From positions 5,133,757-5,197,756 of the forward strand of contig JACDOX010000016.1 of NCBI GenBank assembly GCA_014549065.1: a stretch of DNA of 64,000 nt, given 5' to 3'. The number at the start of each line of letters is the position of its first letter. Position 1 is the first letter of the stretch. The translations under genes and the position numbers were made by a program. Positions 27,992 to 40,898 of the stretch are shown here, piece after piece. Origin of the DNA: Cardinalis cardinalis. Lineage: Eukaryota; Chordata; Aves; Passeriformes; Cardinalidae. Below the pieces are notes generated by a model that saw nothing but the letters and a program-made list of their open reading frames with translations, was not told the origin of the DNA and did no database searches.

Positions 27992-28124
27992 GTGGAGAGG
28001 CCAATCCGTGAGCTCTGTTCCACAAAGGGTGTGGTGGCAGAAGTCCACCAGGATCCTTTAAGCTACTTTGGATTTCCAGAGATGCAGTTCAAGACAGAAC
28101 TTGTCATACAACACAAAATAGATG
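27992..28124 (+). CDS. Gene A, internal coding exon
   Basis: A 133-nt exon with acceptor 'tttttcaccttcaag' and donor ATG then gtaaaa at 28125. It opens on a full codon, matching the phase-0 end of the 22571-22647 exon. It encodes 44 residues, beginning VERPIRELCSTKGVVAEVHQ, containing DPLSYFGFPEMQFKTE and ending IQHKID, then leaves one G (phase 1). The joined sequence from exon 498 to here has no stop. The segment looks like part of a globular domain with mixed charged and aromatic residues. I could not match it to a known family and do not assign a function. Confidence 0.65.
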
Positions 28125-29145
28125 GTAAAATAATTTTGTATAGAAAGTAAATAGAAAATGTGGCTCTTTATCAATTTAGATACTAAAATCTTCAGAGCTC
28201 GTTCAAGGATTATTCTGAGTTTACATTGTGTTTTTTACAGAGAGGAATAAAATTCTACTTATTTTTTGGCACAAGATAACTTTTCTTCATGATGCTTAAA
28301 GTTGTCATGGTATATACTACACCCATGAAGTCAAGGGGAATGTCTTCATCAATAATCATCAGCTCTGCATCACCTGTATCACTGCCTGCTGCACCCTGTG
28401 AATTTCAGCTTTATGGAGCCCATGTTCAACANTATTCCACATTAGTGCTACTGTGTCGCTAGGAAAGTTTTGCAATAAATTCCAAATTTATTAGAATCCA
28501 TTTNAGAACAACAGTAAATCACAGAAAAAAATAAGGAAATGCAAGTCAGCAGATTTTTTATGTAGATGAAAGANCTACTTGTATTGTCATACACACACAG
28601 AATGTATATCATTACATTTCCCACTGAGAAAAAACACAGTTCAGATTAGGCCTGCACTGTAAATGCTTTTATTTTTTTACAAGTTATGAATGGCTAAAAA
28701 TAGGACTCAATAATGAAATTGCTGACAGGCCTTAACTACAGCACAAGAATGCACTACTATAATACAGNTGTGCCAAGCCACATTGTGTAGCTGCAGTGAT
28801 GAATTCAGGGCTGGTTTTGCTGAAGTGGTGTTCTGCAGAAACCTCTGTGGGACTGGTCAATCCCTACCTGAGAGTGTGAGAGGGGACATAACCTGAGTGA
28901 GCCCTGAGCAGGCTGCAGGGCAGTGCAGGAGCCCTTGGTGACACAGGATCACTGCACTGCTTAATCATGTCATCAGAAGTCACCAGGACATTTATGTGTT
29001 ATTAATTACTGACCAAGGGTGAGTGGTTCTTGCTAAGCCTCATTTCTACAGCTCCCAAACTGCTCTAACCCAACATCCAGGGATTTCTTGCCTACAGGTA
29101 ATCTTGAGGNAACACACTCAGGTCTAAACACTCTCCTATTTACTT

Positions 29146-29151
29146 CAGCTG
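29146..29151 (+). repeat. Target-site duplication, left copy
   Basis: CAGCTG directly precedes the TG that starts the solo LTR and is repeated exactly after its terminal CA. Confidence 0.75.
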
Positions 29152-29543
29152 TGTGACAGTGGTCACAGGGGTTTTCAGGATGAGGGAGAGACGAGAATGT
29201 TGACTCCATGATCAGAAGGCTTGATTTATTATTTTATGATAAATATATTACATTTTAACTATACTAAAAGAAAAAGAAGGAAGANGTTTCCTCAGAAGCT
29301 GGCTAAGCTAAGAATAGAAAAAGGAGAATGAAAACAAAAGGCAGCTGTCTTGGACTCTGTCCGAGATAGCTCCCTCTTGANTGGCCATTAATTATAAACA
29401 TTCAAGATGGGCCAATCAAAAATCCACCTGTTGCACTCCACTGCAGCAGNCAACCATTGTTTACATTCTTTTTCTGGGGCCTCAGCTTCCCAGAAGGGAA
29501 AATCCTAAAGAAAGGATTTTTAGTGAAAAAGATGTCTGCGACA
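29152..29543 (-). mobile_element. Solo LTR of an endogenous retrovirus
   Basis: A 392-bp element starts TGTGACAGTGGTCACAGG and ends GATGTCTGCGACA, so it has TG...CA ends. It is flanked by perfect CAGCTG duplications at 29146-29151 and 29544-29549. On the - strand an AATAAAT polyadenylation-type signal (seen as 'gatttatt' near 29222-29229) lies near the end, which suggests - orientation. There is no internal gag/pol/env sequence next to it, so it is a solo LTR left by recombination. From memory it resembles a very common songbird LTR. The 6-bp duplication is typical of class II (ERVK-like) integrations. The family name should be confirmed by a repeat search. It sits in an intron of gene A, in the antisense orientation often tolerated in introns. 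Confidence 0.85.
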
Positions 29544-29549
29544 CAGCTG
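29544..29549 (+). repeat. Target-site duplication, right copy
   Basis: CAGCTG follows the terminal CA of the LTR and is identical to the left copy. Confidence 0.75.
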
Positions 29550-29739
29550 ATGGGGCACCAACTGCAGCAGAAGCCCAAAGCCATGAAATTATTTTCTGGA
29601 GCAAACACAAGTTTGATCAGANCTGAGATGGCTCTCCATAATAAAACCCAAATTGATTTCCAACAGCCCCAGTGAGCAGAGTCAAAAGATGGCTTAGCAC
29701 TGCTCTGCCCACCCAGCAAATATCAGGGCAGCCAAGGAT

Positions 29740-29825
29740 TTCCCCAATAATCTGGAAGTTGGCAGAAGGGGTAGATGGTTTTTGTAGGACCCTTCCAACT
29801 GAACTATTTCATTCCATTCCTCTAC
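29740..29825 (+). repeat. CR1 LINE 3'-end fragment
   Basis: Ends with 'gtagatggtttttgtaggacccttccaactgaactatttcattccattcct', the 3' end of the CR1 type whose tail is ATTCTATTCT-like. It is in + orientation, 5'-truncated and diverged. Confidence 0.75.
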
Positions 29826-30095
29826 AGTGTTCACCTCTGTTAAAAACAGTTGATTTGCACATGGCAAATGAGATTAGAGAACATCGTTCCTGGTGTTACT
29901 AAAAACATAATCCACTGGAAAAAGTCTTGCGACTGCATTGTCATTTTCTTCTGTTCCCTGTCCTAATGCACATTTATGTGCCTTTTTTCATGATTTTAAT
30001 AGGTATATACCTAGCTATATTTCAGTTTTTATGAAAAAAATTGAGATTTTGACCTTCATTCAGCTTTAGAATGTGACCAAATTCTTAATTCTTTC

Positions 30096-30111
30096 AAAAA
30101 AAAAAAAAAAA
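30096..30111. repeat. Poly-A run
   Basis: Sixteen consecutive A bases in an intron of gene A. No flanking duplication or processed pseudogene was recognised. Confidence 0.8.
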
Positions 30112-32562
30112 TTTGCTATCAGACCTGGCAATATTACTTTGCTCTCCAAGTGAACCAGCATCATTAGCAAAAATCTAAAGGGGCTGAATCTCTTTAATAC
30201 CATTGAAAGTGTGAGTAGAATAGCTATGATGAAATTATCCTAATTAAAGCTAATTAACACATATTTATGCAAGGTAAAAAGGCCATGACAATAGGAGAAT
30301 ACAGCAGAGACACAAGAAGCAAAAGTTCAGATCNTCTCAGCCTGTGTAAACTGCTGTATCTTCCTACAAGCCACTGGAGTTATGCTGATGAGTGCCAGCT
30401 GAGGCTCAGCTTTGTGTCAGTTCTGGAAGGAATNATTCCCTATCCATTAACATTCCTGTTATCAGTTTCCTAGTCTTTCAGAAATTAATATGTATTTGTG
30501 GGAGAATGACGTGCTTTTTGTTCCATACTCTGCTATTCTAGAAAGTTTTATTCACACATTTAAAATAGAAACAATGTCCTGTGTCTAGGTGACCAACTAC
30601 AAAGAACAGATAATTAATAAAAGTGGAAAGTTTGAAGCTAATGTGTTGGCTTTAAAGCACTTACCTTTGAGCTTATCAGGCAGTTACAAGTGTGAATATA
30701 ATTGTCATAACCAGAATCATCTCTCTGTAATTCACAAGCAGAAAAATGCATTAGATTACAGGAAACAGTGTGTAAAACCATCTGGATGAAACTTATGTGT
30801 ATATGAATATAAATGGTGATAACTTTCTCTTGGTGTTGGCAAGTGAAAGAGTGTTTGATTTGAAGCTTCTTGAAATGGAGAAATTTCAAGAGATTGCTTA
30901 ATTTTATAAAGGGTTGTGCACACACACTTTTTTTTGGCAATTTCTCCTGAGCTGTCTCCATATTCCATCTGGCAGGGTTCAAGCCATGATCCTTTACATT
31001 TTTTCGTGCTGCAGTATTGTAGTTTGTTAGCTCAAAACTGTAACTCAAAACTCAAAAGCTGTAGTAGTGATGCCAACACAGACGGTGTCCTGCCAGCTTT
31101 TTGCAATTTTCCCTTAACCCTGAGATGCACACCATGTGTGAGAGGTGGATATGCACCCAGACACTCCCACAAAACTGCAGGGAGTCTCTTAATGATATTG
31201 CACCTAATAAAGTGATTTGCTGAGTTTGGTTTTAATAAAGCAGCTCAGTATAGCAAGCAAATGTCTGAGATGCATTTGCAGCAAATAGTTTGAAAATCCA
31301 CTGAGCTNGTGAAAGAACATCAATATGACTGAGGAGAAATGTTGGCTGAGCTGGAGAGAAAAAATCTGACATATTGTGCCACCCTGCCCATTGAAAAAGC
31401 AGTTGGCCTTTGGACNTCATTATGAACCTTGCTTTTTTCCTATCAAAAACACTTCAGTAGAACCCAGAGAAGGAAACAAAAGACTTGTGTGTAATGGATG
31501 TTATCTGTTCTAGCAGTCTTTCTTTTAATGTAGTATAAATTTTTAGTGTGGGTTGTCCCACAACCTTGGAAATCTCACAAGAGGCTGTTTGATAATTTCC
31601 CAAANCTAAAGCCAGCATTGATTGTTTTTAAATACATTTCAAGAAAAACATCAGCCAGACTGAGGTCTGATTTCTTGTTTAACAGGCCAGAGACACCATA
31701 TTGGCCATGGTGGGGAGAGGGAAAGGCAGACAAATGTAAAAGGTAGAGTTGGGAAGTAACAGCTGCTCTTTCATGTCAGCATTAAAATACATTTTATTGG
31801 ATCCTCTATAGCCAAAGCCCAGATTGATCCCAAACATAGCTACATGAAGATAAACTGAAATAAAACNACCACAATTTCCCCATTTTCTCTGCTTAAACAG
31901 ATATGTTAACAANGGGGGACTGGTTTCGTGTTATACACACAGGTATTGAAATTATCACAATGGAAAGGACCCAGGCAATTGGACTAGAATAACATGTACT
32001 GAAAAATGCACTTTTTTCAGATAGAAAAGTATCTAGAAAAGGAACAGAAATCTGCAAAATNTCTCTTGGACCATATACAAATTAATTTACACAAATATCT
32101 CAGTTTGAAAGCTCATGCAGCTTTCTACTGCAGGAGCTCAATATGGGAACAAAAATAATCTTTGCTGCCACTGTATGCTTAATTACTGAAACAAAGGTGC
32201 TACAGTTTGATCCTCAGATCATGGTGGGCTTGCCACTGGGAACTCCAGTTACTACTTGGGACTCCGGCTTGTTGGCTTCTAACACACTTTCTCAATTAAG
32301 CTGTTCATGTCCCCAGATTGAATGGCAATTCATAGTTACTGCAAATTCTTTTTTACCCAGGCTGTGAAGCTGTCAAATGTCAGAGAAATGTCTTCTCAAC
32401 TTAGAATATTATTCTGATTTTCAAAAAAAATATCTTAGCATCTATAAACATTTAGTAAGTAAACTTCAGGCTATTATAAAACCTTTCTTTATGAAATATG
32501 AGAGAACATCAGTAATTTATCATTCTCTGAATTTTATTGTTCTGCCTTTTTTGTGTGTTTAG

Positions 32563-32606
32563 GACCAGTTAATATGATTCCTACAGCAGACCAGAGGGTG
32601 ATTTAA
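32563..32606 (+). CDS. Gene A, proposed last coding exon with stop
   Basis: A long pyrimidine-rich acceptor (ttgttctgccttttttgtgtgtttag) is followed by GA, which completes the G left by the exon at 27992-28124 as glycine. The frame then runs PVNMIPTADQRVI and stops at TAA 32604-32606. Acceptor strength and phase support it, but thirteen open codons prove little. It could instead be internal with a donor at about 32598, or the true last exon could lie elsewhere; an alternative phase-compatible candidate starts at 45052. No AATAAA follows closely. The nearest plausible signals I see are ATTAAA near 33882 and 34230 and AATAAA near 35614. Confidence 0.4.
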
Positions 32607-33181
32607 ATTTTAATATATTGCAGTCAGGCAGTGTCAATGCATTATTTCTGTCTGTGGAAAGGTACCAGTTCTCTGACTGACTGATTATGACAACAATGAA
32701 AAATCATATCCCCAAGACGCATCACAAAAAGACATAAAATGTACATAAATATGTCAGTTTATTATGACATTACAGGCACTAGCAGGATTTGCCAAATGTC
32801 CCTGTACTGCAGGTATCTGCAAGGCTTAGGGATCAGGGAGCTGGCNCCCAGAAATGATGTGGGGAGGTTGGCTTGGCTCCTGAGTCCAGCTTGGGGCGCC
32901 TGGGACTGGCTGTGAAACCCTGGCTGTGCAGAAAGGGGCTGAGCGGGTGAAGGGATGCTGAGAGGAGGATGGGACAGAACCCAGGACAGCAGGCTGGTGT
33001 TCCCCCCTGGCCCCCAGGCTGTGTGCAGCCCANTCCCTCATGGCAGGCACCGTTCTGTCCCCCACATTCCCCTCTGCTGTCCCACCCTGCCCAGGCAGCT
33101 CTGTCTCTCCTTGTGTCTGTGCAGCAGCACCAGCAGCAGAGCTCTGATCTCCACTGCACCACCAGGCAACACAAGCAGTGT

Positions 33182-33326
33182 TATTAATATTTACCAGCCA
33201 CAGCCAGAGCTATTAATATTTACCAGCCACAGCCAAAGCTATTAATATTTACCAGCCACAACCAAAGCTATTAACATTTACCAGCCACAACCAAAGCTAT
33301 TAACATTTACCAGCCACCATCACCAA
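33182..33326. repeat. Minisatellite, 29-bp unit, five copies
   Basis: Five head-to-tail copies of a 29-bp unit start at 33182, 33211, 33240, 33269 and 33298. The unit is TATTAAYATT followed by TACCAGCCACARCCARAGC. The first three copies carry AATATT and the last two AACATT; the 'cagcc/caacc' and 'gagc/aagc' variants also change in order along the array. The last copy decays into 'accatcaccaaag'. Confidence 0.95.
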
Positions 33327-36300
33327 AGTGTGAGTCCCCAGAGCAGGGTGGTGCAAGCCTGGTGTGCCCTGCCAGTGTTTCACCCTGTTCTAANTTCTTC
33401 TAAGCCCTCTGATGTTTACATTTTTGTAATGAAGTTTCTCATGCACTTTTATGCAAATAGTGATTGTTTTTACATTCTTTCCTGGAGGAGGAGAAAATTG
33501 ATGGACTGTTGGTTTGACCAGTGTCATTGGAGAGGTGGCAATTTCATCCTCCAATCCAGAGTCACTTTTTGAACCCTATATTTATCGCAATTGAGTACAA
33601 ACCGCCCTTCTTTTTTACCTTACAAGTTCCAGTGTGTGTACTGTTTTATTTCATGTCCCATTGCAACACCAGTGCTCACCTTCGTCCCCCCCGTGGCACA
33701 TGCAGAGCTCCCAGCTGGCTCCCAGCAGGNCACAGCCACTCCACCAAGAGGTTTTACAGGAGTGAGTGGCACGTTCATAAAGGAGATTAAGCGAGGTACA
33801 AGTGGCAGAAAAGCAAGGACTTTGTGTGTGCTTCATTAGCACTCGTGCAACCCAGCTGAAAGTGCAAGTGGAACCTTTGAATTAANCTGTAGCAAAGGGA
33901 ATTATGACAAGGGTATTCCTCAAAATCAATCTTGAGATTATATAATAGACTATTTGCTAAATATATAAACATGTTAATGACTGGCCATTAGCCCACCATA
34001 TTAAAGGCATAGAAAGCAATTTATCCAGTGTGAGGGATAATGCAGTCTAGATTTTCCTTCTCTCATTAATTACTCAGCAATCATAATACAAATTGACTTC
34101 TGTTGTCCTTTATGTGGTAAAGTTCAAACTTGAGAATGAAGTCTCTGAACCTCTGTAAATTAATTATATAATGCAGCTTTGGAAGTGGTCCTGATTTATA
34201 TCAGCTAGAGATATGACTCTGTGTTTTTTAAATTAAAAGGAGATGGCTTAATGAAAGCTTGGTTAATGATGAAATCTGGACCTGATTTCAAACTTCTTCT
34301 AGATAAATGTAACATACTCAGATATTTCCATTTTACATTATGCATATATAAGAGTTTGGAATCTGCATTACAGTTTTGGTAAACACTAATTGTATAGGAT
34401 ATTTTGGACCATTTCTCCTTGCATTTAATATACTGAGTACTGNCATTCACACCATTTGAAGAAAATATTCAGGGTAACAGAACTTGNTGTATTGGTATAG
34501 ATCATTTATTCATGAAGTTCAGTAACCCTCTGCAGCAGNAGCACTAACTGAGGAGGCAATCATCTCTCATAATTACAACTAACCAAGCACCATCANTGCA
34601 TACTATTTGTCATAAAATTCTCTGTTTATTGTCACAAAGAAACTCAGGGACCAAACTCCGTGTTAAAGACATGAGTAGAGTGGATTTGAAGCTCAGGTTA
34701 CTGAGAGCTGTAAGCTTCCAGCCCAAACATAAAATTCTGGGCTATAAAAATATCTCTGATTCACTTATTAAGTGACTCAGCATGATGCTGACTGCACATG
34801 TACACAGCACTGAACAATGCAACTCAGGATCAGGAGAGAAAATGTATGATAAGAAAAGATGATGTGTCTGATAATAATTGTAGTGAATTATGTTATTATG
34901 ATTATATAATAATCATATTTTTTGCCAAAAAATTACCTCTACAAAATGTTTTAGAGAAAAAAAAAAAATGTAATGTGATTGTTACAATAATGGGGGCAAA
35001 GAACAGATATTTTATGTCACATTATCCAATTTACCTTCTTGAGTGCTTAGATTTCACCAGATAGAAACAGAAATTAGGAATCTATTATTCAANATGAAAT
35101 CAATGAATAGGAATCTGTGTAAGCATGTTCTGATCACCCAAGAAATCTGGCACTCAGGCACTTGCACATGGGCAGGTACTGTCATATTTTTCAAACACNC
35201 TCTCAGATCCATTTTGGAGGCATCAGTATTTTAGAGAAGGAAAATCTAAAGGCTGAGCTCAGACCTGCTCATTGATTTTTATCACAGCCCTAAACCTGGT
35301 GCAGACAGAGGTGAGGAAATGTCACAATGCAATAGGATCATTCAGCCATATTTTGATCTCAGATTTCCACAGAGAACAAGCTCAGTCCAAGTCAGGCTGC
35401 TGAGTGCAAATAGCACTTCTCAGGCAGAATCTCCTCATTTCCTCAGGGACAGAGGCAGCCTGCCTGCACTGGTGCAACTGGAAAAGAATGGTGTGATGGA
35501 AGGGAATTTAAATCCTAATTTCATATTATTGAGTACAAGGGATTGAATNCCCTGTAGATTTTGATAGCGTTCAGTAAAAGCCTGTAACAGGTATGGTGCA
35601 TAGACTTAAATTAAAAATAAAATGTCTGGATCAGAAAGTCTTGAAAGGTCAGTGTAAATAATCNTTGAATATTGAACCTCTAAAATTCTAGAAAATTGTG
35701 TAGCATGTACACTACACCATTATAGTGATTGTAAAGCTCAAACCCCACATAAGTACATGAGCTTTGTTATAACTGCTAGCCANAGAGCTGCACTCCCTGT
35801 TCCATAGCACTCCACTTCTGTGCTGTTGGACAAAATGACCATCTTGGGGATGGCAATTCTTACTTGTCAGAGGAGAGCTGAACAGACACTGGGAGTGTTA
35901 AGGTTTCTCCTGCCACCTTTTGCTGCTCTGTGACTGCTACAAGGTGTTATCCAAGCTGCTGCTTCTAAGGCAGGGATGGTGCAAGGATCTCTGTATAAAA
36001 TGAGATTGCCCATTTCTGTGACTGAGTCAAAANCCCCCAACCCAATAATAAACCCTGCAGCACACCCAGGACACAAACCCATGTGTCTATCTGTATTGTA
36101 AAGCCATTCTGCTTCACTGCCAAGGTCAGGGGAGGTAAAATGCCCTTGCTGCTGGCTCACCCAGAGGAGCTCCTCTGGCTGCCACCCACACTGTGTCACA
36201 CAGGCAGCAAGCAGGGTGACCTGCTCTGCAGTTATNGAGGGGGATCTTTAGTTCAGCTCCTTTGGTGACTTTCAGGCAAAATCTGTTCTCTTTGCCAGAC

Positions 36301-39300
36301 AGGACAATGTTCCCACACATTTGGGGAACAGGGAGTGCCTTAGAGCTGCTTTTCATCCCGGTGGCTTTGATGGCCAAGGAGGCTCCCCTAAATTCCCCTT
36401 AAAGCATTTAGTGCCTTCCTGGCCTGGGCCTGCCTCTCTTAATCCCAGNATACAAAAAAGTCAGACAGAAGAAATAAATGTCTTCAAGGGCTGACCTGAA
36501 AAGCAATCAGTTCTTTTAAACTGTTGCCTTCAAGATGGCTACAAATTCCTTATCCTACCTTGCTGTCTTCAGACCCAGTTACCTCCCTTGAAAGTGAGCA
36601 TCAGATCCAAGCAGATGTTTTCTTATCAAGAATTCATACCAGACCTATTTATTTTAAATTAGCATATCTCATTAACTGTCTCAAGGACACTGTCTGAATT
36701 CATCTTTTAATGAGTATCTCAGAAATCTAGCATTTCAAAAGTGAAACAGAGCTGCAAATGGTTCTACTTTTAACCCCCTCACTTCCAGAACAGGATTTTG
36801 TAGNCAAGAAGTGGAGATGGGGCTTTTCTAGCAAGTCTTTGGGAAAAGCCACACACAGTTCCAGGGGGTATTTTGGGCTCAGGACACCCCAGCCTGCCGT
36901 GATCCAAGTGCAAGTGTGGGGCTGCTCAAACAGCAAAACCAGAGGGGCTTGGGCGTGGGTGCAGCATGGTGCAGGAGAGGGTCTGAGCCAGCCCCCATCA
37001 GAATCATGGCTCTGGGACCGTGTTCCCTGCCCTGACCACAGGAACAGGCACTCTGCCTGTCCTCCCACCAAGATTTTAGGAGTTNCTTGCAGCATGGAAA
37101 GGAGTGCACTGAAAAGCAGGGTGCCTCCATTGCAATCTGCTGCATAGCCCACTGATACATATATTTTTTCTCTGCTTTTNCTCATCATGTTTTCCCCCTG
37201 AACAGTAGCAGTAAAGTTATTTTGGTACAATATTTAATCATTCAAAAAGAAACCACAGGCTGATGTGATATTTCAGTTGGNTATAATCCAAAATTCCACA
37301 TTTGTTTGTTCTAACATATGAATATTAGTGAAGCCAGAATGCCTCCAAGCCCTCATTGGATTGTATTTTTTGTACTCCAGAAAAGGCCTCAGAAAGTGTG
37401 TATAATGTTGTCTGTATATCTTCCATAAAAAAGGCATCCTGGTATAGTGACTATTAAGGGGAATATAATTATACTGGAAATACTAGACTATTACACTGTC
37501 ACAGGGACTGCAGAAATGTGGGTTTTTTCCAAAGGAATAGGCACACAAAGATGTTTTATGCTGAGTTTCTGNGTGGCATTGCAGCAATCAGTGAACGTGC
37601 TGCACGTGCTCAGGAGAACCCTTCCAGGGGAGATCCAGATGTTGGGNTACTGCAGGACAGAGCAGCTCAGAGCCCGCTGGAACTTCCCCTTCCCCCAGAG
37701 CATTTCTGCCCAAGGGCTGGGCAAGCAGATCCAGGGAACTCCAGCCTCTGCTCTTCCTGTGGGAGGTAAATGGAGACAAAGCTCCAGGTGTAGCATCCAG
37801 ATGGGGCTGAGCACAAGAGGCCTTTGAAAGGCGTATCAGGGGAGGCACGGCTGGAAAATAGAATGGAATAAAGGGATTATGGGGAATGAGTGCATATTTA
37901 GGAAAGAAGAAAGACTCAAGGGCAAGGATGTTAGGAATAAAAAGAGATTTCAACTTCAAAGAAACCCATGAAAATAAAATATGTAGGAAACCNACCTGGA
38001 AATTCTGTTCACACCTGGGATGATTGATTTGTGAGACATTTCCAGCACCTCAGTTGTGGTTATTCAGTCCCACAGCTTCTTTGAATTTCATAGAATTTAT
38101 TTTGAATCCAAGCAGTGTATCACCACATAACTGTGTTGCTGAAATGGTATTTAAAGGTGTTTGGGACTCCAAACCTGAGGTGGGGGGTGTCAGTGTGCCT
38201 CAATCCATTTAGCACAGCATCAGGGCTCATGACAATGTAGCTCAGGGTCTGCCAGCACTTCCACTACCAACCCCATTTTCAAGNGTTTAAATTTGTTGAG
38301 TGGTTTAACAATACACTATGCAAAACAGCAGTGCTGGAGAAAAAAAAATCAATATTATAATTCAAAAAGAACGTAAAAAGGACCCTTTGCTAATGAAAGC
38401 AGTGACAGATGTGCTTTCTGCAAGAAAATGAATAGTGCCTACAGAACAGGCAAAACATATACTACCTCAACATATTCATATTTATAAATAGCACGCCCAA
38501 GTTTCACAGGATTGAAGCAGATGGAGGTAATACATAAAAACATTAACATTTTTGCAGCCAGGATATTCACAATAGCCAGTGAAATGGGCTCAGAGATCTC
38601 TCCTCATTTCAGGTTCCTTTAAATGCTAATGGAAATTGTATGTATATACTTGGAGAAGAACTTTAGGCCTCCAAAGGAATTCCATTATCCGCTTAAATAT
38701 CTATTTCTTAATTTTTTTTCTTTCCTGAGAGACAGCTCTTTAGGTCTGCTCCTAGATAAAAGCAACAAAATGCATTAAGATGGGGTATTATTATGCAGAA
38801 AACATTGCTGTTTTTATGCCATAATCCCAGGAGGTGTTAAAGCACCTAACCCCTAGAGATTTCAAGAGAACACAATCAGAGTGGTACAAGTATTTGCATG
38901 AGAAACACTGTTTTAGTGGGCAAGGGAAAATTGGTATTAAATTACTTTGACTCTTATTGTTGAAAAAATGAATAAATATTTGATACCCATAAATAAATAN
39001 ACACACATAAATAAATGTGACCCTAAAGATGCTAATCTTCCTGCAGGGAAAAGTGTATAGCANGGAAAGTAACAGTGTAAACCTCCATGGGAGTACTAAT
39101 CCCAGGTCAAACTANCAGCATGCCTTGGATTTTCATTTATTAATTAGGTGATGCATGAATTAGGGTAAGGCAATTATACACTAATTTTCTTCTGACTGTG
39201 TTGCTTTGTGAAGCCCAGTTAAAAGGGGCACAAGCTGAAAATGTGAGTAATTTGAGGGACTCCAATCCAACCTTCTCTGAAGGGAAGGTGTCCAGTGGCC

Positions 39301-40898
39301 CTCCAGCCCCAGCTGTCCCTTGAAAGCCTTGTTGCATGAGGAGTAACTCCAGATTTGATACACAAAGCAAACTCCAGCTTTACTTTAAATATATGACTCC
39401 AGTGGATGGTGCAGCAGCACACACAGCAGCAGGTTTTGACTTATTTTCCCTGCCTCTGCTCCAGCAGTGGATATAAATCTAGAAGCAAAATCTCCTCCAA
39501 GTGTGCATGTTGTCTCAAGCCCTGCACAAATAAAAACAGGTGAATTTCCATCCAGTCTGAGAAATCCTCTCACCAAGTGACTGCTTAAACATTTCTTCCA
39601 GTGGAAGCTGCCTGAGTTTGGCTCACAGCCGCTGGCCCTCAGGGGATTCAATGCTCAGTGGGATTTTACACATTGAATTGGGAAATCCAAACCCACCTTG
39701 CTTNGGAGACACTGCAGGGACTCAGTGTTTCTTTTCCTACAATGGGATCTGTCATTATCACTGCCGAATATTTTTTAATCATGGAACTCTTACAATAATT
39801 TTTAATTAAAGATGTTGGATTCAATCCACTTTCCAACAAACATAGCAACAGAAACGTCTTTTTTCATAAATTTCNCTTTCACCTGCTCACAATCTGTTTG
39901 CACATTAGCTGGATGTGATGCACATAATTACTATTCTCTCCTTTCAACAAATTATTAGGAACAAAAAGGGAATTTGCTAAATATTTTTTAAAAGAGAACA
40001 GGGCATTTTTGTTTACCATGAGTTAATTAGCCAAAGTTCATATTTAAACAGAATTTTATTTAATCCTACAAAAACTATGCAAATCAGTCCTAAAAAATTG
40101 CAGTATTAAAATGGAAGAAATATCCACCTGCCACCAATTAAGTCTGTTTTTTTTCATAAGAAAGTGATGGTTGATTATACTAATTTTACCCTTGTGGTAA
40201 TTGTCACTAATGTTCCACATATTGTATGTGTCTTGCTCTTATGAATCCCATATCCCCTTCTGCCATAAATATTTCATAAAATATTCAAAGCCAGTCCACA
40301 GCCAACTAATAACAAATGTCAAATGACACATTAAGAAGATTCATGGCTATTTTAAGTATGAATTTAAAAAAAAAAGCCTAACTCGCTTATTGTGGTCACT
40401 GTTAGAGACTGATTTTAGCAAAAAAAAAATATTCAGCAAATACTGTCAGCACCTTTGCTGTCAGTTTGTTATGAAAGGAGCATGAATAGAGATTACTCAG
40501 GGTACTTGGTGGGACACAGGGCACACGATGGTCTGTTGTGCTGTGTGTGTGTGAGTTTAANTTCCAGAGGCCTCATTCTAGACTGCTCTACTAAATGGCA
40601 AGATTTCTCTTTATTTTGGTGGGCTTTCCATACTGCTAGACCTTTAATGAGCTTTCAAAATCTCAAAATCTTGAAGACTAGGATGCTTTCTTGGAGTTTT
40701 CTTATTGCCACTGGCTTAAAGACCTTCTATCTCATTCTCTCCCTCTATAAAAGTTGTGNTGTGTTTTGGGGTTTTTATTTTCTGGATAAAGCAAAAATTT
40801 TAGACTTTTTTTTTCCTTTATGCATAAATAAAATANGAAACAGTAGGAATAATTAGGCTCATGTTTCCCCAACATGTGATTTTATCAAACTGGAATTG

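Larger units (their letters stand above)
28125..32562 (+). other. Intron of gene A (about 4.4 kb)
   Basis: Contains the solo LTR at 29152-29543, a CR1 3' end at 29740-29825 and a 16-base A run at 30096-30111. An exon-like segment on the opposite strand (30665-30724) is described in the findings. The remainder shows nothing else. Confidence 0.45.

Noticed and set aside
28244..28300. Acceptor-like 'tgtgttttttacag' just after gene A's third visible exon
   Set aside because: It would give a 119-base intron and a short frame with no donor. It is weaker than the acceptor at 32562.
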